The translations under genes and the position numbers were made by a program. The notes beneath the pieces are model-generated. The model saw only the letters and a list, made by a program, of their open reading frames with translations. It did no database searches and was not told where the DNA came from. A stretch of 64,000 bases of DNA from Aestuariivirga sp. (GTDB taxonomy: Bacteria; Pseudomonadota; Alphaproteobacteria; Rhizobiales; Aestuariivirgaceae), in contig NZ_JADCDB010000006.1 in the NCBI RefSeq assembly GCF_020252395.1, positions 22,277 through 86,276 of the forward strand. The letters are read 5' to 3'. Below are positions 16,713 through 28,686 of this stretch, one piece after another. The stretch's first letter is position 1. Each line of letters begins with the position of its first letter.

Positions 16713-17782
16713 GATTGGGGTTGCGGATTGCGGTGGTGGAAATAGACTTTGCGCGCGAACCATCGCATCGCCGATGTTCCGATGATCAGGTCATAAAGCC
16801 AATTGGGCGGTCCGGCATCCATCACGGCGCGCAGCGCCAGTTTCTTGCCGAATGACGGAAGCTCGCGCGCAATGACCGTCTCAGGCGGTGGGCCATTTCG
16901 CAGAAGGTGATCGGCCACCAGCTGCCCGGCGCGCCGGCCATAGCGGAAGGCCAACCTTATGCCGCCGCCGGTCAAGGGCGAGACATGACCGGCGGCATCG
17001 CCAATCAGCATGACGCCCGGCGCGGCGAGAGGCGTCACGGGGCCACCGCAGGGAATGAGGCCGGAGCGGCGTTCCTTCACCGCGGCCTGCGAGAACCCGA
17101 ACAGATGTTCCGTGTGCGCCAGAAAGGCCTTGAGGTCCGGCTTCACCTTGTCATTGGTGGCGAGGCCCGCCTGGAAAAAGCCCGGCGCCGGCGCCACCCA
17201 CGCCAGGTAGCCATGCGCCAGCCTGGTGTCGAGGAAGCAGTGCAGAAGGTCCGGGTCCGCCTGCGGCAAGCTTTCGTATTCGATCTCGAGTCCGGTCAGG
17301 AATCGCTCATTGCGGCCCAGCTTGAACAGCCGTGCCACCGTCGAACGGGCGCCATCAGCACCGATGATGTAGCGGGCCTGCACATCGAACTGCGGCAGTT
17401 CGAAGCCGCCTTCCACGCGATTGGCTGCCTCGAACTTCCGGCCACAGATAACCTCCGCCCCGGCGCGGCGTGCCTCGTCGGCGAACCACCTGATGAGCCC
17501 TGCAGTATCGGTGGTGAGAAAATAATAGTCGCGCGAGGCAAGATCGATGTAGCGCAGCGACGGCGCATAGAGACGCACGCCATGAATGGTGCGTGAGAAC
17601 CGCGGCGGCGTGTCCACTTCGTCAGCCGCCTCCTTGACGAGGATGCCCGTGGTGTGAATGCGGGCGCCCGGCTCGTCCTTGGCCTCAATGACGAGGGTGC
17701 GCAAACCTCGCAGAGCGGCGGTCCTTGCGCAAAGGAGCCCCGCGAAACTGGCGCCGACGATGACGAGGTCAACCTGTCTCAG
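16694..17782 (-). CDS. Geranylgeranyl-reductase-family FAD oxidoreductase (probable CTG start)
   Basis: From a CTG at 17782 the frame gives 362 residues beginning MRQVDLVIVGASFAGLLCA, a complete FAD-binding Rossmann motif. It then has IIGADGARSTVARLF and GVMLIGDAAGHVSPLTGGGI, the GD motif of geranylgeranyl-reductase / UbiH-like flavoproteins. No ATG, GTG or TTG in frame precedes the Rossmann fold; the first TTG (17704) would delete it. GGGAGGG (17797-17791 on the minus strand) sits 8 bases before the CTG. The start overlaps the CorC-like gene by 14 bases. The substrate is unknown: an isoprenoid chain or a quinone-like aromatic is possible. Confidence 0.82.
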   Translation of the reverse strand: MRQVDLVIVGASFAGLLCARTAALRGLRTLVIEAKDEPGARIHTTGILVKEAADEVDTPPRFSRTIHGVRLYAPSLRYIDLASRDYYFLTTDTAGLIRWFADEARRAGAEVICGRKFEAANRVEGGFELPQFDVQARYIIGADGARSTVARLFKLGRNERFLTGLEIEYESLPQADPDLLHCFLDTRLAHGYLAWVAPAPGFFQAGLATNDKVKPDLKAFLAHTEHLFGFSQAAVKERRSGLIPCGGPVTPLAAPGVMLIGDAAGHVSPLTGGGIRLAFRYGRRAGQLVADHLLRNGPPPETVIARELPSFGKKLALRAVMDAGPPNWLYDLIIGTSAMRWFARKVYFHHRNPQPQSQGAED

Positions 17783-19055
17783 CGTCGCTGCCCTCCCGCT
17801 TCACCGGGCTCATTCTGAGCGCCGTGATCTGGTGGTGGCGCTTCTTCAGGATTTCGAAGCGGAAGCCGTGGAAGACGAAGGCCTGGCCCACGTCGGGGAT
17901 CATGCGCGCCTCGTGGATGACGAGGCCGGCGATGGTGTTGGCTTCCTCGTCGGGCAGCTCCCAGTCGAAGGCGCGGTTGAGGTCGCGGATCGCCACGGAA
18001 CCATCGACCAGATACGAGCCGTCGGGCTTGGGGCGGACGCCCGAGGCCACCGCATCGTGCTCGTCCTTGATGTCGCCGACGATCTCCTCGATGATATCCT
18101 CGAGTGTCACAAGGCCCTGCACCTCGCCATATTCGTCGACGACGATGGCGAAGTGGCTCTTGCGCTTGAGGAAGGCATTGAGCTGGTCGGGGATTGCCCG
18201 CGTATCGGGCACGAACCACGGCGGCAGCAGGATATCCTCGATGTCGATCTTGGCCGCATCGCCATTGTGTTTCTGCAGCGCCGCGAAAAGATTCTTCGCA
18301 TGCAGCACGCCGATGATGTTGTCGGGGTTGTCCTTCCACACAGGAATGCGCGTGTGGCCGCTCTTCAGCACGGTGTTGACGATGTCCTTCGGGTCCTCCT
18401 CGATGTCGAGCATGGTCATCTTGGTGCGGTGGACCATGATGTCAGCCACTTCGAGGTCCTGCATGGCGAGTATGCCGGAGAGCATGTCGCGGTCGTTCTT
18501 CACCACGGTGCCGTCTTTCACGTGAAGGTCGATGGCCTCGCGCAGCTCCTCGTGCATGGTGTGGGTCTCATCAACACCGCTGTTGCCGGTGAGCGTGAGG
18601 ATGCCGCGCGCCAGTTCCTCCAGCGCTGCCGCGACCGGGCCCAGAACGGCGACCAGCAGCCGCGCCGGCCCGGACAGGATAACGGCCACCCGGTCGGCGC
18701 GGCGTGTGGCATAGGCGTCCGGCAGCACGAGGCCAAACAAGGCATAAGAGAAGACCAGCGCAATGGCGGCGAGGCCCGCCTGCAGCGGGGCCAGATCGTG
18801 GAACAGCTGGAGGGCGGCAAGGCCGCCGGCCAATGCCACGGCCAGCAGCTTGGCGAGTGCCAGCGCGCCCATGGTGCGGTCTTCGTCGGCCAGCAGGCGC
18901 AGGGCGGTTCCGGCCCCGTGAAAGCCGCGCTTCTGCAACTCGCCGAGCCTGGTGCGCGAGGCGTTCCACAGGCTGGCGCGCCCGGCGGCCGCGAAGGCGG
19001 AAAGGAAGAGCAGGGCGAGGATCGCGGCGCTGGTTACTTCGGGGTCGGGGCTCAT
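17769..19055 (-). CDS. HlyC/CorC-type protein (CNNM transmembrane, CBS pair, CorC domain)
   Basis: The 428-residue protein has an N-terminal DUF21/CNNM membrane region with about three helices, two CBS domains (DIMVHRTKMTMLDIEEDPKDIV and FLKRKSHFAIVVDEYGEVQGLVTLEDIIEEIVG) and a C-terminal CorC_HlyC domain (DWELPDEEANTIAGLVI). Relatives are linked to magnesium or cobalt efflux or homeostasis; the old label hemolysin is misleading. It overlaps aroB by 4 bases and is third in an aroK-aroB unit, an arrangement seen widely in alphaproteobacteria. Confidence 0.9.
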   Translation of the reverse strand: MSPDPEVTSAAILALLFLSAFAAAGRASLWNASRTRLGELQKRGFHGAGTALRLLADEDRTMGALALAKLLAVALAGGLAALQLFHDLAPLQAGLAAIALVFSYALFGLVLPDAYATRRADRVAVILSGPARLLVAVLGPVAAALEELARGILTLTGNSGVDETHTMHEELREAIDLHVKDGTVVKNDRDMLSGILAMQDLEVADIMVHRTKMTMLDIEEDPKDIVNTVLKSGHTRIPVWKDNPDNIIGVLHAKNLFAALQKHNGDAAKIDIEDILLPPWFVPDTRAIPDQLNAFLKRKSHFAIVVDEYGEVQGLVTLEDIIEEIVGDIKDEHDAVASGVRPKPDGSYLVDGSVAIRDLNRAFDWELPDEEANTIAGLVIHEARMIPDVGQAFVFHGFRFEILKKRHHQITALRMSPVKREGSDAETG

Positions 19056-20188
19056 CGCTGGCGGAGGTCCTCCGTCAGGAAGTTCAGGACATCATGCTCG
19101 CTGACGTCCTTCGCGACGAAGGCTTCGCCGATGCCGCGCGCCAGGATGAAGGTGAGCTTGCCGCCCTGGGCCTTCTTGTCCTGCCGCATGATCTCCACCA
19201 GCGTTGCCGGCGGCGGAAGCTCGCCGGGGATTTGCGAGGCATGCACCGGAAGGCCGGCGGACCTCAGGTGCTTGGCCACGCGCTCCGCCGTGCCGGGCGG
19301 GCAGAGCTTCTGGCGTTCGGAGAAGCGGAAGGCCTGCACCATGCCGATCGACACGCCCTCGCCATGCAGCAGGCGCTGCGAATAGCCGGTGGCGGATTCG
19401 AGCGCGTGGCCGAAGGTGTGGCCGAGGTTGAGGAGCGCCCGCACACCCGTCTCGTGTTCGTCTTCCGCGACGATCCGGGCTTTCGCCTCGCAGGACCTGC
19501 GGATGGCTTGGATGCGCGCCTGGGAATCGCCGCGCATGATGGCGGGGGCGGCGCCCTCGAGCCATTCGAAGAAGTCCGGATCGCCCAGCAGGCCGTATTT
19601 CGCCACTTCCGCATAGCCCGCCGCCAGTTCACGCTTGTTCAGCGTGTCGAGCAGCGCGATATCGGCGATGACGGCGAGCGGCTGGTGGAAGGCGCCGATC
19701 AGGTTCTTGCCATGGGGCGAGTTGATGCCGGTCTTGCCGCCGACGGATGAGTCCACTTGCGACAATAGCGTCGTGGGGATCTGGATGAAATCCACGCCCC
19801 TGCGCAGGATCGCCGCCGCGAAGCCCGCAAGGTCGCCGATGACGCCGCCGCCGAAGGCGATGATGCGGTCGCGCCGCTCGATGCCGGCCGCCAGCAGCTT
19901 GTCGCAGAGTTCGGCCAAATGCTGGTAGCTCTTGGTCTTCTCGCCCGGCGGCATGACGATGGCGGTGGAGCGGATGCCCTTGCCGGCGAGCGCGCGCTCG
20001 AGTGTGGCGAGATGGACGGCGGCGACGTTCTCGTCAGTGACGATGGCGGTGAGCGGACGCTTCAGGAAGGGCGCAACCACCTCGCCAGCCCGGGCCAAAA
20101 GGCCCTCGCCGATGTGGATGTCATAGCTGCGGTCGCCCAACGAGACAGGCACGGTGTCGCGCCGCCCGGCGGCGTTAAGGTCACTCAT
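19052..20188 (-). CDS. aroB: 3-dehydroquinate synthase
   Basis: This 378-residue enzyme converts DAHP to 3-dehydroquinate in the shikimate pathway. It shows the NAD-binding GGGVIGDLAGFAA, the metal/substrate block FIQIPTTLLSQVDSSVGGKTGIN and the zinc-ligand region LNLGHTFGHALE. ATG 20188 overlaps the aroK stop by 8 bases, so the genes are probably translationally coupled. The C-terminus is normal (TEDLRQR). Confidence 0.97.
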   Translation of the reverse strand: MSDLNAAGRRDTVPVSLGDRSYDIHIGEGLLARAGEVVAPFLKRPLTAIVTDENVAAVHLATLERALAGKGIRSTAIVMPPGEKTKSYQHLAELCDKLLAAGIERRDRIIAFGGGVIGDLAGFAAAILRRGVDFIQIPTTLLSQVDSSVGGKTGINSPHGKNLIGAFHQPLAVIADIALLDTLNKRELAAGYAEVAKYGLLGDPDFFEWLEGAAPAIMRGDSQARIQAIRRSCEAKARIVAEDEHETGVRALLNLGHTFGHALESATGYSQRLLHGEGVSIGMVQAFRFSERQKLCPPGTAERVAKHLRSAGLPVHASQIPGELPPPATLVEIMRQDKKAQGGKLTFILARGIGEAFVAKDVSEHDVLNFLTEDLRQR

Positions 20189-20774
20189 CTGCCGTCTTCT
20201 TCTTGTCCCATCCATCCCATTGCGCCAGCGCGCGGACTACGTCATTCACCATCTGCCCGTGCTGCACGTCGCGGCTTTCGACCGTCACGTCCGCCAGCGC
20301 ATAGACCGGGTATCGCTTGTCGATCAGCCCGCGCATCACCGCCTCGGGGTCCTCGTTCTGCAGGAGCGGCCGGTCCTGCCGCTTCAGCACCCGCTTCATC
20401 AGAATAGGCAGCGTCGCTCTGAGCCAGACCGAAATGCCGCTCTCCCGAATGCGCTGGCGCGTCTCGTCGTTCATGTAGGCGCCGCCGCCCGTTGCCAGCA
20501 CCTGCGCGCCATTTCCGATGAGGCGCTGGATAACACGGCGCTCGCCCTCGCGGAAATAGGGCTCGCCATGGTCGGCGAAGATGTCCTTGATGGATTTTCC
20601 CGCCGCCGCCTCGATCTCCTGGTCGGCGTCGACGAAGGGAATGCCAAGCTTTTCGGCGAGCCTCCGTCCCACGCTCGTCTTGCCGGCGCCCATCAGCCCG
20701 ACGAGCACGATGGGGCGCTGCCCAAGCCACTGCCGGACCAATTCGGCCTCCTTTGCAATCGAACGGCGCGCCAT
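20181..20774 (-). CDS. aroK: Shikimate kinase
   Basis: The 197-residue kinase phosphorylates shikimate with ATP. It has a P-loop GLMGAGKTSVGRRLA, the DADQEIE and YFREGERRVI shikimate-site blocks, the GGGAYM loop and the lid RQDRPLL. It is first in an aroK-aroB-CorC-oxidoreductase unit on the minus strand. The start region MARRSIAKEAELVRQWLGQRPIVL is of normal length for alphaproteobacteria. Confidence 0.97.
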   Translation of the reverse strand: MARRSIAKEAELVRQWLGQRPIVLVGLMGAGKTSVGRRLAEKLGIPFVDADQEIEAAAGKSIKDIFADHGEPYFREGERRVIQRLIGNGAQVLATGGGAYMNDETRQRIRESGISVWLRATLPILMKRVLKRQDRPLLQNEDPEAVMRGLIDKRYPVYALADVTVESRDVQHGQMVNDVVRALAQWDGWDKKKTADE

Positions 20775-20879
20775 CAGGTTTCCTCAATTCCGGCCGGTTC
20801 TATCGTGCAAGATGTTCCGCCGCAAAGCCTTTCCGAAGCGGAATCGAACCGCTACACTCGTCCTCTCTGGTGGTGACAG

Positions 20880-21023
20880 ATGCCCGATACGGTGAAATTC
20901 GTTCTGGTGGTTGGGTCTCTCGTGGGCGCGGTCTATGGCAGCGCCTGGATGCTGTCTCACTTCCCGCCGCAGCAGACCGAAATCGTGAAGCCGCTGCCCA
21001 GCGAGAAGCTGCGTGCCAAGTAG
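20880..21023 (+). CDS. 47-residue single-span membrane peptide
   Basis: A short gene encodes MPDTVKFVLVVGSLVGAVYG followed by SAWMLSHFPPQQTEIVKPLP and SEKLRAK. One hydrophobic helix (about residues 6-25) is followed by a Pro/Gln-rich, then basic tail. GGTGGTGACAG precedes the ATG. The last 11 bases overlap the GTG start of xerD. It has no recognised family in my knowledge, but the good ribosome-binding site, coding-like codon use and overlap argue that it is real. A tethering or envelope role would be speculation. Confidence 0.65.
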   Translation: MPDTVKFVLVVGSLVGAVYGSAWMLSHFPPQQTEIVKPLPSEKLRAK

Positions 21024-21933
21024 CGTCTCCCAGCGCCTGATCGACCGCTTCCTCGAAATGATGGCGGCCGAGCGCGGCGCATCGCAGAACACCCTGGCCG
21101 CTTACCGCCGGGACCTCGCGGCCTATGCCGGGGGCATCGCCGATCTCAAGGCGGCGGGTCCGGACGACATCCGCCGCCACCTCGAAATGCTGGAGAGCCT
21201 TGGCCTCGCCCGCTCCTCGGCGGCGCGCAAGCTCTCCGCCATCCGGCAGTTCCACCGCTTCCTCCACGGCGACGGGCTGGCCAAGGACAATCCGGCCACC
21301 GCCATCGACAGCCCGCGCACTGCCAGGCCACTGCCTAAAATGATCTCGCATGCGGATGTCGAGGCACTTGCACAGGCTGCCCGTGCCCGGGTGACGCGGT
21401 CGGAAGGCAAGCAGTTTCTCAAGGCGCTGCGGCTCCTCTGCCTCATCGAGATGCTCTACGCGACGGGCCTGCGCGTGTCCGAGCTCGTCGGCCTCACCGC
21501 CCAGGCGGCAGAAGCGGAGAAGGACTTCATCCTGGTCAAGGGCAAGGGCGGGCGGGAGCGGCTGGCGCCGGTGTCCCAAACCGCCCGCGCGGCCCTCAAC
21601 GTTTACTTGGCCGAACTGCGGACATCCGGCCAGGCGGGGTCAAAGTGGCTGTTCCCGTCTTCGGGGGCTGCCGGGCATCTGACGCGGCAGCATTTCGCGC
21701 TGGAACTGAAGGCGCTGGGCCGGGAGGCGGGGCTCGACGCGGCAAAACTCTCCCCTCATGTGCTGCGCCACGGCTTCGCCAGCCATTTGCTGGAAGGCGG
21801 CGCCGACCTCCGGGCCGTCCAGCAAATGCTTGGCCATGCTGACATTTCGACAACGCAGATCTATACCCATGTGCAGGCCGGGCGGCTGCGTGAGGTGGTG
21901 GAGACCCACCATCCGCTTGCCAAGAAAAGTTGA
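21013..21933 (+). CDS. xerD: Tyrosine recombinase XerD
   Basis: The 306-residue recombinase has an N-terminal SAM-like domain ([29 protein letters not shown]) and a catalytic domain with Arg in [24 protein letters not shown] and [14 protein letters not shown], giving the R-H-R-H-Y set. It resolves chromosome dimers at dif with XerC. A GTG at 21013 is the likely start, after GAGAAG. It is next to housekeeping genes and not to phage genes, so it is the chromosomal enzyme and not an integrase. Confidence 0.95.
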   Translation: MPSSVSQRLIDRFLEMMAAERGASQNTLAAYRRDLAAYAGGIADLKAAGPDDIRRHLEMLESLGLARSSAARKLSAIRQFHRFLHGDGLAKDNPATAIDSPRTARPLPKMISHADVEALAQAARARVTRSEGKQFLKALRLLCLIEMLYATGLRVSELVGLTAQAAEAEKDFILVKGKGGRERLAPVSQTARAALNVYLAELRTSGQAGSKWLFPSSGAAGHLTRQHFALELKALGREAGLDAAKLSPHVLRHGFASHLLEGGADLRAVQQMLGHADISTTQIYTHVQAGRLREVVETHHPLAKKS

Positions 21934-21989
21934 CTTCCGGCCGCCGCGCAGCCAGTTTCCGCGCCACTCCTGACCCGTTTCGAGGCCCA

Positions 21990-22943
21990 ATGCCCACCTA
22001 TCTCGATTTCGAAGCCCCGCTCGCCGAACTGGAAGGCAAGATCGCGGAACTCCGCGCGCTGGCATCTGGCGACAAGACCCTGTCGATCGCGGACGAGGTG
22101 AAGGGGCTGGAGAAGAAGGCGGCAAAGCAACTGACCGACCTCTATGCCAGCCTCGAACCCTGGCAGAAGGCGCAAGTCGCCCGCCACCCGGAGCGGCCGC
22201 ATGCGGTGGACTATATCGGCCAGCTCATCACCGAATTCACCCCGATGGCCGGCGACCGCAAGTTCGCAGAGGATTTTGCCGTGGTGGGAGGCTTGGGCCG
22301 CTTCCAGGGCCAGGCCGTGATGGTGCTGGGCCAGGAGAAGGGCAATGACACGGCGTCCCGCCTCAAGCGCAATTTCGGCATGGCGAGGCCCGAGGGCTAT
22401 CGCAAGGCGGTGCGGCTGATGGAAATGGCCGGCCGCTTCGGACTTCCCGTCATCTCCTTCGTTGACACGGCAGGCGCCTATCCCGGCATCGATGCCGAGG
22501 AGCGCGGCCAGGCGGAGGCCATCGCGCGCTCGACCGACTGCTGCTTGTCTCTTGGCGTTCCCACCATCTCGGTGGTGATCGGCGAGGGCGGCTCCGGCGG
22601 CGCAATCGCCATTGCCACGGCCAACGCCGTGATGATGCTCGAACACGCCATCTACAGCGTGATTTCCCCGGAAGGCGCGGCCTCGATCCTGTGGCGCGAT
22701 GCCGCGCGCGCCAAGGATGCGGCTGCGGCGATGAAGATCACCGCGCAGGACCTGAAGAAGCTGGGCGTGATCGACGAGATCATCCCGGAACCCAAGGGGG
22801 GCGCCCATCGCGCGTCTTCCGAGGCCATCGCGGCCACCGGGGAGGCCATCAGCAAGGCGCTGAAAAGCCTCAATGGCCTGTCGCCCGAGGCCCTCCGCGC
22901 CCAGCGCCGCGACAAGTTCCTCGGCATCGGACGCAACCTCTAG
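21990..22943 (+). CDS. accA: Acetyl-CoA carboxylase carboxyltransferase subunit alpha
   Basis: This 317-residue subunit starts [21 protein letters not shown] and has the carboxyltransferase crotonase fold with [23 protein letters not shown] and [11 protein letters not shown] forming the CoA and biotin sites. With AccD it makes malonyl-CoA for fatty acid synthesis. ATG 21990 is preceded by a GAGG motif. It follows xerD by 56 bases. The length matches the family. Confidence 0.97.
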   Translation: MPTYLDFEAPLAELEGKIAELRALASGDKTLSIADEVKGLEKKAAKQLTDLYASLEPWQKAQVARHPERPHAVDYIGQLITEFTPMAGDRKFAEDFAVVGGLGRFQGQAVMVLGQEKGNDTASRLKRNFGMARPEGYRKAVRLMEMAGRFGLPVISFVDTAGAYPGIDAEERGQAEAIARSTDCCLSLGVPTISVVIGEGGSGGAIAIATANAVMMLEHAIYSVISPEGAASILWRDAARAKDAAAAMKITAQDLKKLGVIDEIIPEPKGGAHRASSEAIAATGEAISKALKSLNGLSPEALRAQRRDKFLGIGRNL

Positions 22944-23012
22944 CAGCCTGGAGTCTGCCCGGTTCCTGCCGCAAATCGCATCCACATAGGGGTGATGAAC
23001 GTGGAGGGAAGA

Positions 23013-24494
23013 ATGATGAACCGCCGTGAACTTCTGCTGACCGGCCTTGCCGGCGCGTCCCTCATGAGTCTGCCGCGTCTCGCTTTCGCGGAGCCCGAAC
23101 CACAGCTCCTCACTGTGTCGAAGCGCGTGCTGGAGGTGAAGGGCAAACCCGCGAGCGTCTATGGCATCACGGGGCCCGGCGGGAAGCCCGGGCTCTCCAT
23201 GATGTTCGGCGAGCATTTCCGGGTGCGCGTCAAGAACGATACGGACAGCGAGACCATCGTCCATTGGCACGGCCTCACTCCGCCCTTCGGGCAGGATGGA
23301 GTGGCGATGTATGGCCAGCCCGCGATCGCGCCGGGTGCTGCGCAGGACTATGATTTCGCCAACACGCGCTCCGGCACGCATTGGATGCATTCCCACATGG
23401 GCCTGCAGGAACAGCAGATGCTGGCCGCGCCGCTGATCGTCAACGAGGTGAAGCAGCCGGTGTTCGACGACCAGGAACACGTTGTGATGCTGCATGACTT
23501 CACCTTCCGCAATCCGCAGGAGATACTGGCCGAGCTCACCGGAGGTGGCGGAGCCCATGCCGGCCACATGATGCAGGGCATGAACATGCAGGGCATGGAT
23601 CATTCGCGGATGGACCATTCCGGATCCGGCGGCATGATGCAGGGCATGACCGGCATGATGTCCGGCATGATGGGTGGCGCAGGCATGCTGAACGACATCG
23701 TGTTCGACGCCTATCTCGCCAATGACCGCACGCTGGAGGACCCCGAAATCGTACCGGTCGACAAGAACAGCACGGTCAGGCTCCGCATCATCAATGGCGC
23801 GGCGGCGTCCAACATGTGGATCGACCTCGGCGCCATGGAGGGCGAACTCATCGCGGTCGACGGCAACGCCATCTATCCGATGAAGGGCAGCCTATTCCCG
23901 CTCGCCATGGCGCAGCGCGCCGACATCCGGATCAAGATCCCGGCGGAGGGCGGGGCCTTCCCGGTGCTGTTCCGCCCCGAAGGTGTGGGGGAGCGCACCG
24001 GCATCATCCTCGCCACTGCGGGGGCCACGGTGCCCAGGATCGCGAGCAAAGGCGAGCAGACGCCTGCCTTGGACCTGGCGCAGGAACTGCTCTACCGGCC
24101 TGTCGCCAAGCTGCCGCAGGAGCCCGTCAACCGCACCCATATGCTGATGCTGACGGGGTGCGACACCGATTACCTCTGGGGCCTCAATGGCGAGGCGAAC
24201 CCGGTGCAGCCGCTGTTCACCATGCGCCAGGGCGAGCGCATCGCGGTCATGATGCACAACATGACCGGCATGGCGCATCCGATGCATCTCCACGGCCATT
24301 ATTTCAAGGTTGTGGCGCTCGGCAACAGGGTCATCGACGGCGCGCTGCGCGACGTTGTGCTGGTGCCTCCCATGGAGTCGGTGACCATCATGTTCGATGC
24401 CGACAATCCAGGCTCCTGGCCTTTCCACTGCCACCATGCCTATCACATGAACTCCGGCATGATGGGCTCCGTCGGCTACACCAGCGCGGCGTAG
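23013..24494 (+). CDS. Tat-exported multicopper oxidase with Met/His-rich insert
   Basis: The 493-residue periplasmic oxidase has a twin-arginine leader (MMNRRELLLTGLAGASLMSL, cleavage near LAFA). Copper motifs are HWHGL, HSHMGLQEQQ, HPMHLHGHYF and HCHHAYHMNSGMM, so both the type 1 and trinuclear centres are complete. About residues 195-230 form a Met/His-rich insert (HMMQGMNMQGMDHSRMDHSG and MMQGMTGMMSGMM) as in CopA/CueO cuprous oxidases. It probably oxidises Cu(I) in copper detoxification. No other copper gene is adjacent. GGAGGG lies just before the ATG pair at 23013/23016. Confidence 0.92.
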   Translation: MMNRRELLLTGLAGASLMSLPRLAFAEPEPQLLTVSKRVLEVKGKPASVYGITGPGGKPGLSMMFGEHFRVRVKNDTDSETIVHWHGLTPPFGQDGVAMYGQPAIAPGAAQDYDFANTRSGTHWMHSHMGLQEQQMLAAPLIVNEVKQPVFDDQEHVVMLHDFTFRNPQEILAELTGGGGAHAGHMMQGMNMQGMDHSRMDHSGSGGMMQGMTGMMSGMMGGAGMLNDIVFDAYLANDRTLEDPEIVPVDKNSTVRLRIINGAAASNMWIDLGAMEGELIAVDGNAIYPMKGSLFPLAMAQRADIRIKIPAEGGAFPVLFRPEGVGERTGIILATAGATVPRIASKGEQTPALDLAQELLYRPVAKLPQEPVNRTHMLMLTGCDTDYLWGLNGEANPVQPLFTMRQGERIAVMMHNMTGMAHPMHLHGHYFKVVALGNRVIDGALRDVVLVPPMESVTIMFDADNPGSWPFHCHHAYHMNSGMMGSVGYTSAA

Positions 24495-24513
24495 CGCTCC
24501 CGGCGCCATCGGC

Positions 24514-24540
24514 AAATGGGCAGCTCACGCTGCCCATTTT
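24514..24540 (+). terminator. Terminator between the converging oxidase and secA genes
   Basis: A perfect 11-base stem (AAATGGGCAGC 24514-24524 with GCTGCCCATTT 24529-24539), loop TCAC, is followed by TCATTT on the plus strand. It lies 19 bases past the oxidase stop. Its symmetry lets it serve secA from the other side too, though with fewer Us. Confidence 0.88.
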
Positions 24541-24561
24541 CATTTCGGACCGGGATTGTTT

Positions 24562-27294
<2,733 letters not shown>

Positions 27295-27635
27295 TGATTC
27301 GTATCCTTCAGGAGGGGGCGGTCCGCCCCCGGGTCGAGGCGCTTTCTAGTCAAGTTGCCGGGCCGGAGCAATGCGCCGCCCCCGGGAAAATCGCGCCGCC
27401 CGGCAGATGGGACCAAGCCTCCGCAATTTCAATGTGTTGCATAGGCGCAACAGGGGTTTCATCTGTGGCCCGGCCACTTGCCAGCAACCGCCAACCCGAC
27501 CAATGTGCGCTCAAATTGCGGCGGCCCGGACGGAACGGCGCCGGGGGCTTATTCTTGCCTTCTTTGAGGGACATGGAGCGGCACCCGCCCGATGGCATCC
27601 GGGGCGGTCAATGGCCTCTTGAACGGTGGACTTGA
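27295..27635. other. Divergent promoter region of secA and the parvulin gene
   Basis: The 341 bases hold no supported gene. They must contain the secA promoter (minus strand) and the parvulin promoter (plus strand). A short inverted repeat TGTTGC (27435-27440) / GCAACA (27447-27452) with a 6-base spacer lies near the middle and is the only dyad I could pick out. Confidence 0.4.
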
Positions 27636-28646
27636 ATGTCTTTTTTCCGAAATTTACTAACCTCTTGCGCGGCAGCCGCGCTGCTGGGCCTCTGTGTCGC
27701 CATGCCGGCCCTGGCACAGGAGGACGCAGCGCCAAAGGATGACAAGGTCATCGCCATTGTCAACGGCCACGAGATCCGGGTGTCGGAAGTTCAGATGGCC
27801 ACCGACGACATCATCGGCCAGCTGCCGGACATGCCGCCGAAGCTGCGCTACCCCTTCGTGGTGGAATACCTGATCGAGCGCCACCTGCTTGCCCAGTATG
27901 CCGTGCAGGAAGGCATCGCGGAGACCGAGGAATACAAGCGCCGCCTCGCCCTCTACCAGGCCAAAGCCCTGCGTGACGCCTATTTCTTTCAGAAGATCCG
28001 CCCGATGGTGACGGAGGACATGATCCGCAAGGCCTATGACGAGGAGGCCGCCAAGCTCCAGCAGACGGAGCGGGTGCGCGCCCGCATGATCCTGGTGGCC
28101 AGCGAGAAGGAAGCCCAGGATATCGAGAAGATGCTGGCCGACGGCCAGAAGTTCGAGGACCTCGCCAAGAAGTACAGCCTTGACGGTTCGAAAGATTATG
28201 GCGGCGACCTCGGCTATTTCACCGCCGCCGAAATGGTGCCGGAATTCTCCAAGGCCACCTTCGCGCTCAAGGTGGGCGAAACCTCGCAGCCGGTGAAGAC
28301 CGATTTCGGCTGGCACATCATCCGCCTCGAGGACAGGAAGCAGGGTGCGGCCCAGCCCTATGACCAAGTGAAGCAGGCCATCCGCAATGTGCTGCTGCGC
28401 CAAAAGGTCGGCGAGGTCATGGCCAAGATCCGCGAGAAATCGAAGGTCGAAATCCTTGACGATGACCTGAAGAAATATGCCGAGGAGGCCGCCAAGGCCG
28501 CCAAGAACTTCCAGGAGAACAAGCCGGCGCTGGACGAGTCCGGCGGCGCTGCTCCTGCCGCAGGCGGCGATGCCATGGGCGGCGACAATGCCGCGGGCGA
28601 TGCCGCGTCCGGCAAGGGTGACCTGCAGATCCAGACTCCGCAATAA
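27636..28646 (+). CDS. Exported parvulin-type peptidyl-prolyl isomerase
   Basis: This 336-residue protein has a Sec signal peptide ([20 protein letters not shown], cleavage after ALA), a SurA/PrsA-like helical region, and a rotamase domain at about residues 145-240 ([51 protein letters not shown]). The tail is Ala/Gly-rich and probably disordered. It would help outer-membrane or secreted proteins fold after SecA-driven export, in line with its position next to secA. The argJ gene follows 40 bases later. Confidence 0.93.
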   Translation: MSFFRNLLTSCAAAALLGLCVAMPALAQEDAAPKDDKVIAIVNGHEIRVSEVQMATDDIIGQLPDMPPKLRYPFVVEYLIERHLLAQYAVQEGIAETEEYKRRLALYQAKALRDAYFFQKIRPMVTEDMIRKAYDEEAAKLQQTERVRARMILVASEKEAQDIEKMLADGQKFEDLAKKYSLDGSKDYGGDLGYFTAAEMVPEFSKATFALKVGETSQPVKTDFGWHIIRLEDRKQGAAQPYDQVKQAIRNVLLRQKVGEVMAKIREKSKVEILDDDLKKYAEEAAKAAKNFQENKPALDESGGAAPAAGGDAMGGDNAAGDAASGKGDLQIQTPQ

Positions 28647-28686
28647 GTCACGTGACCATATCCACGCCGATCTGAGGGAGCTCGTC

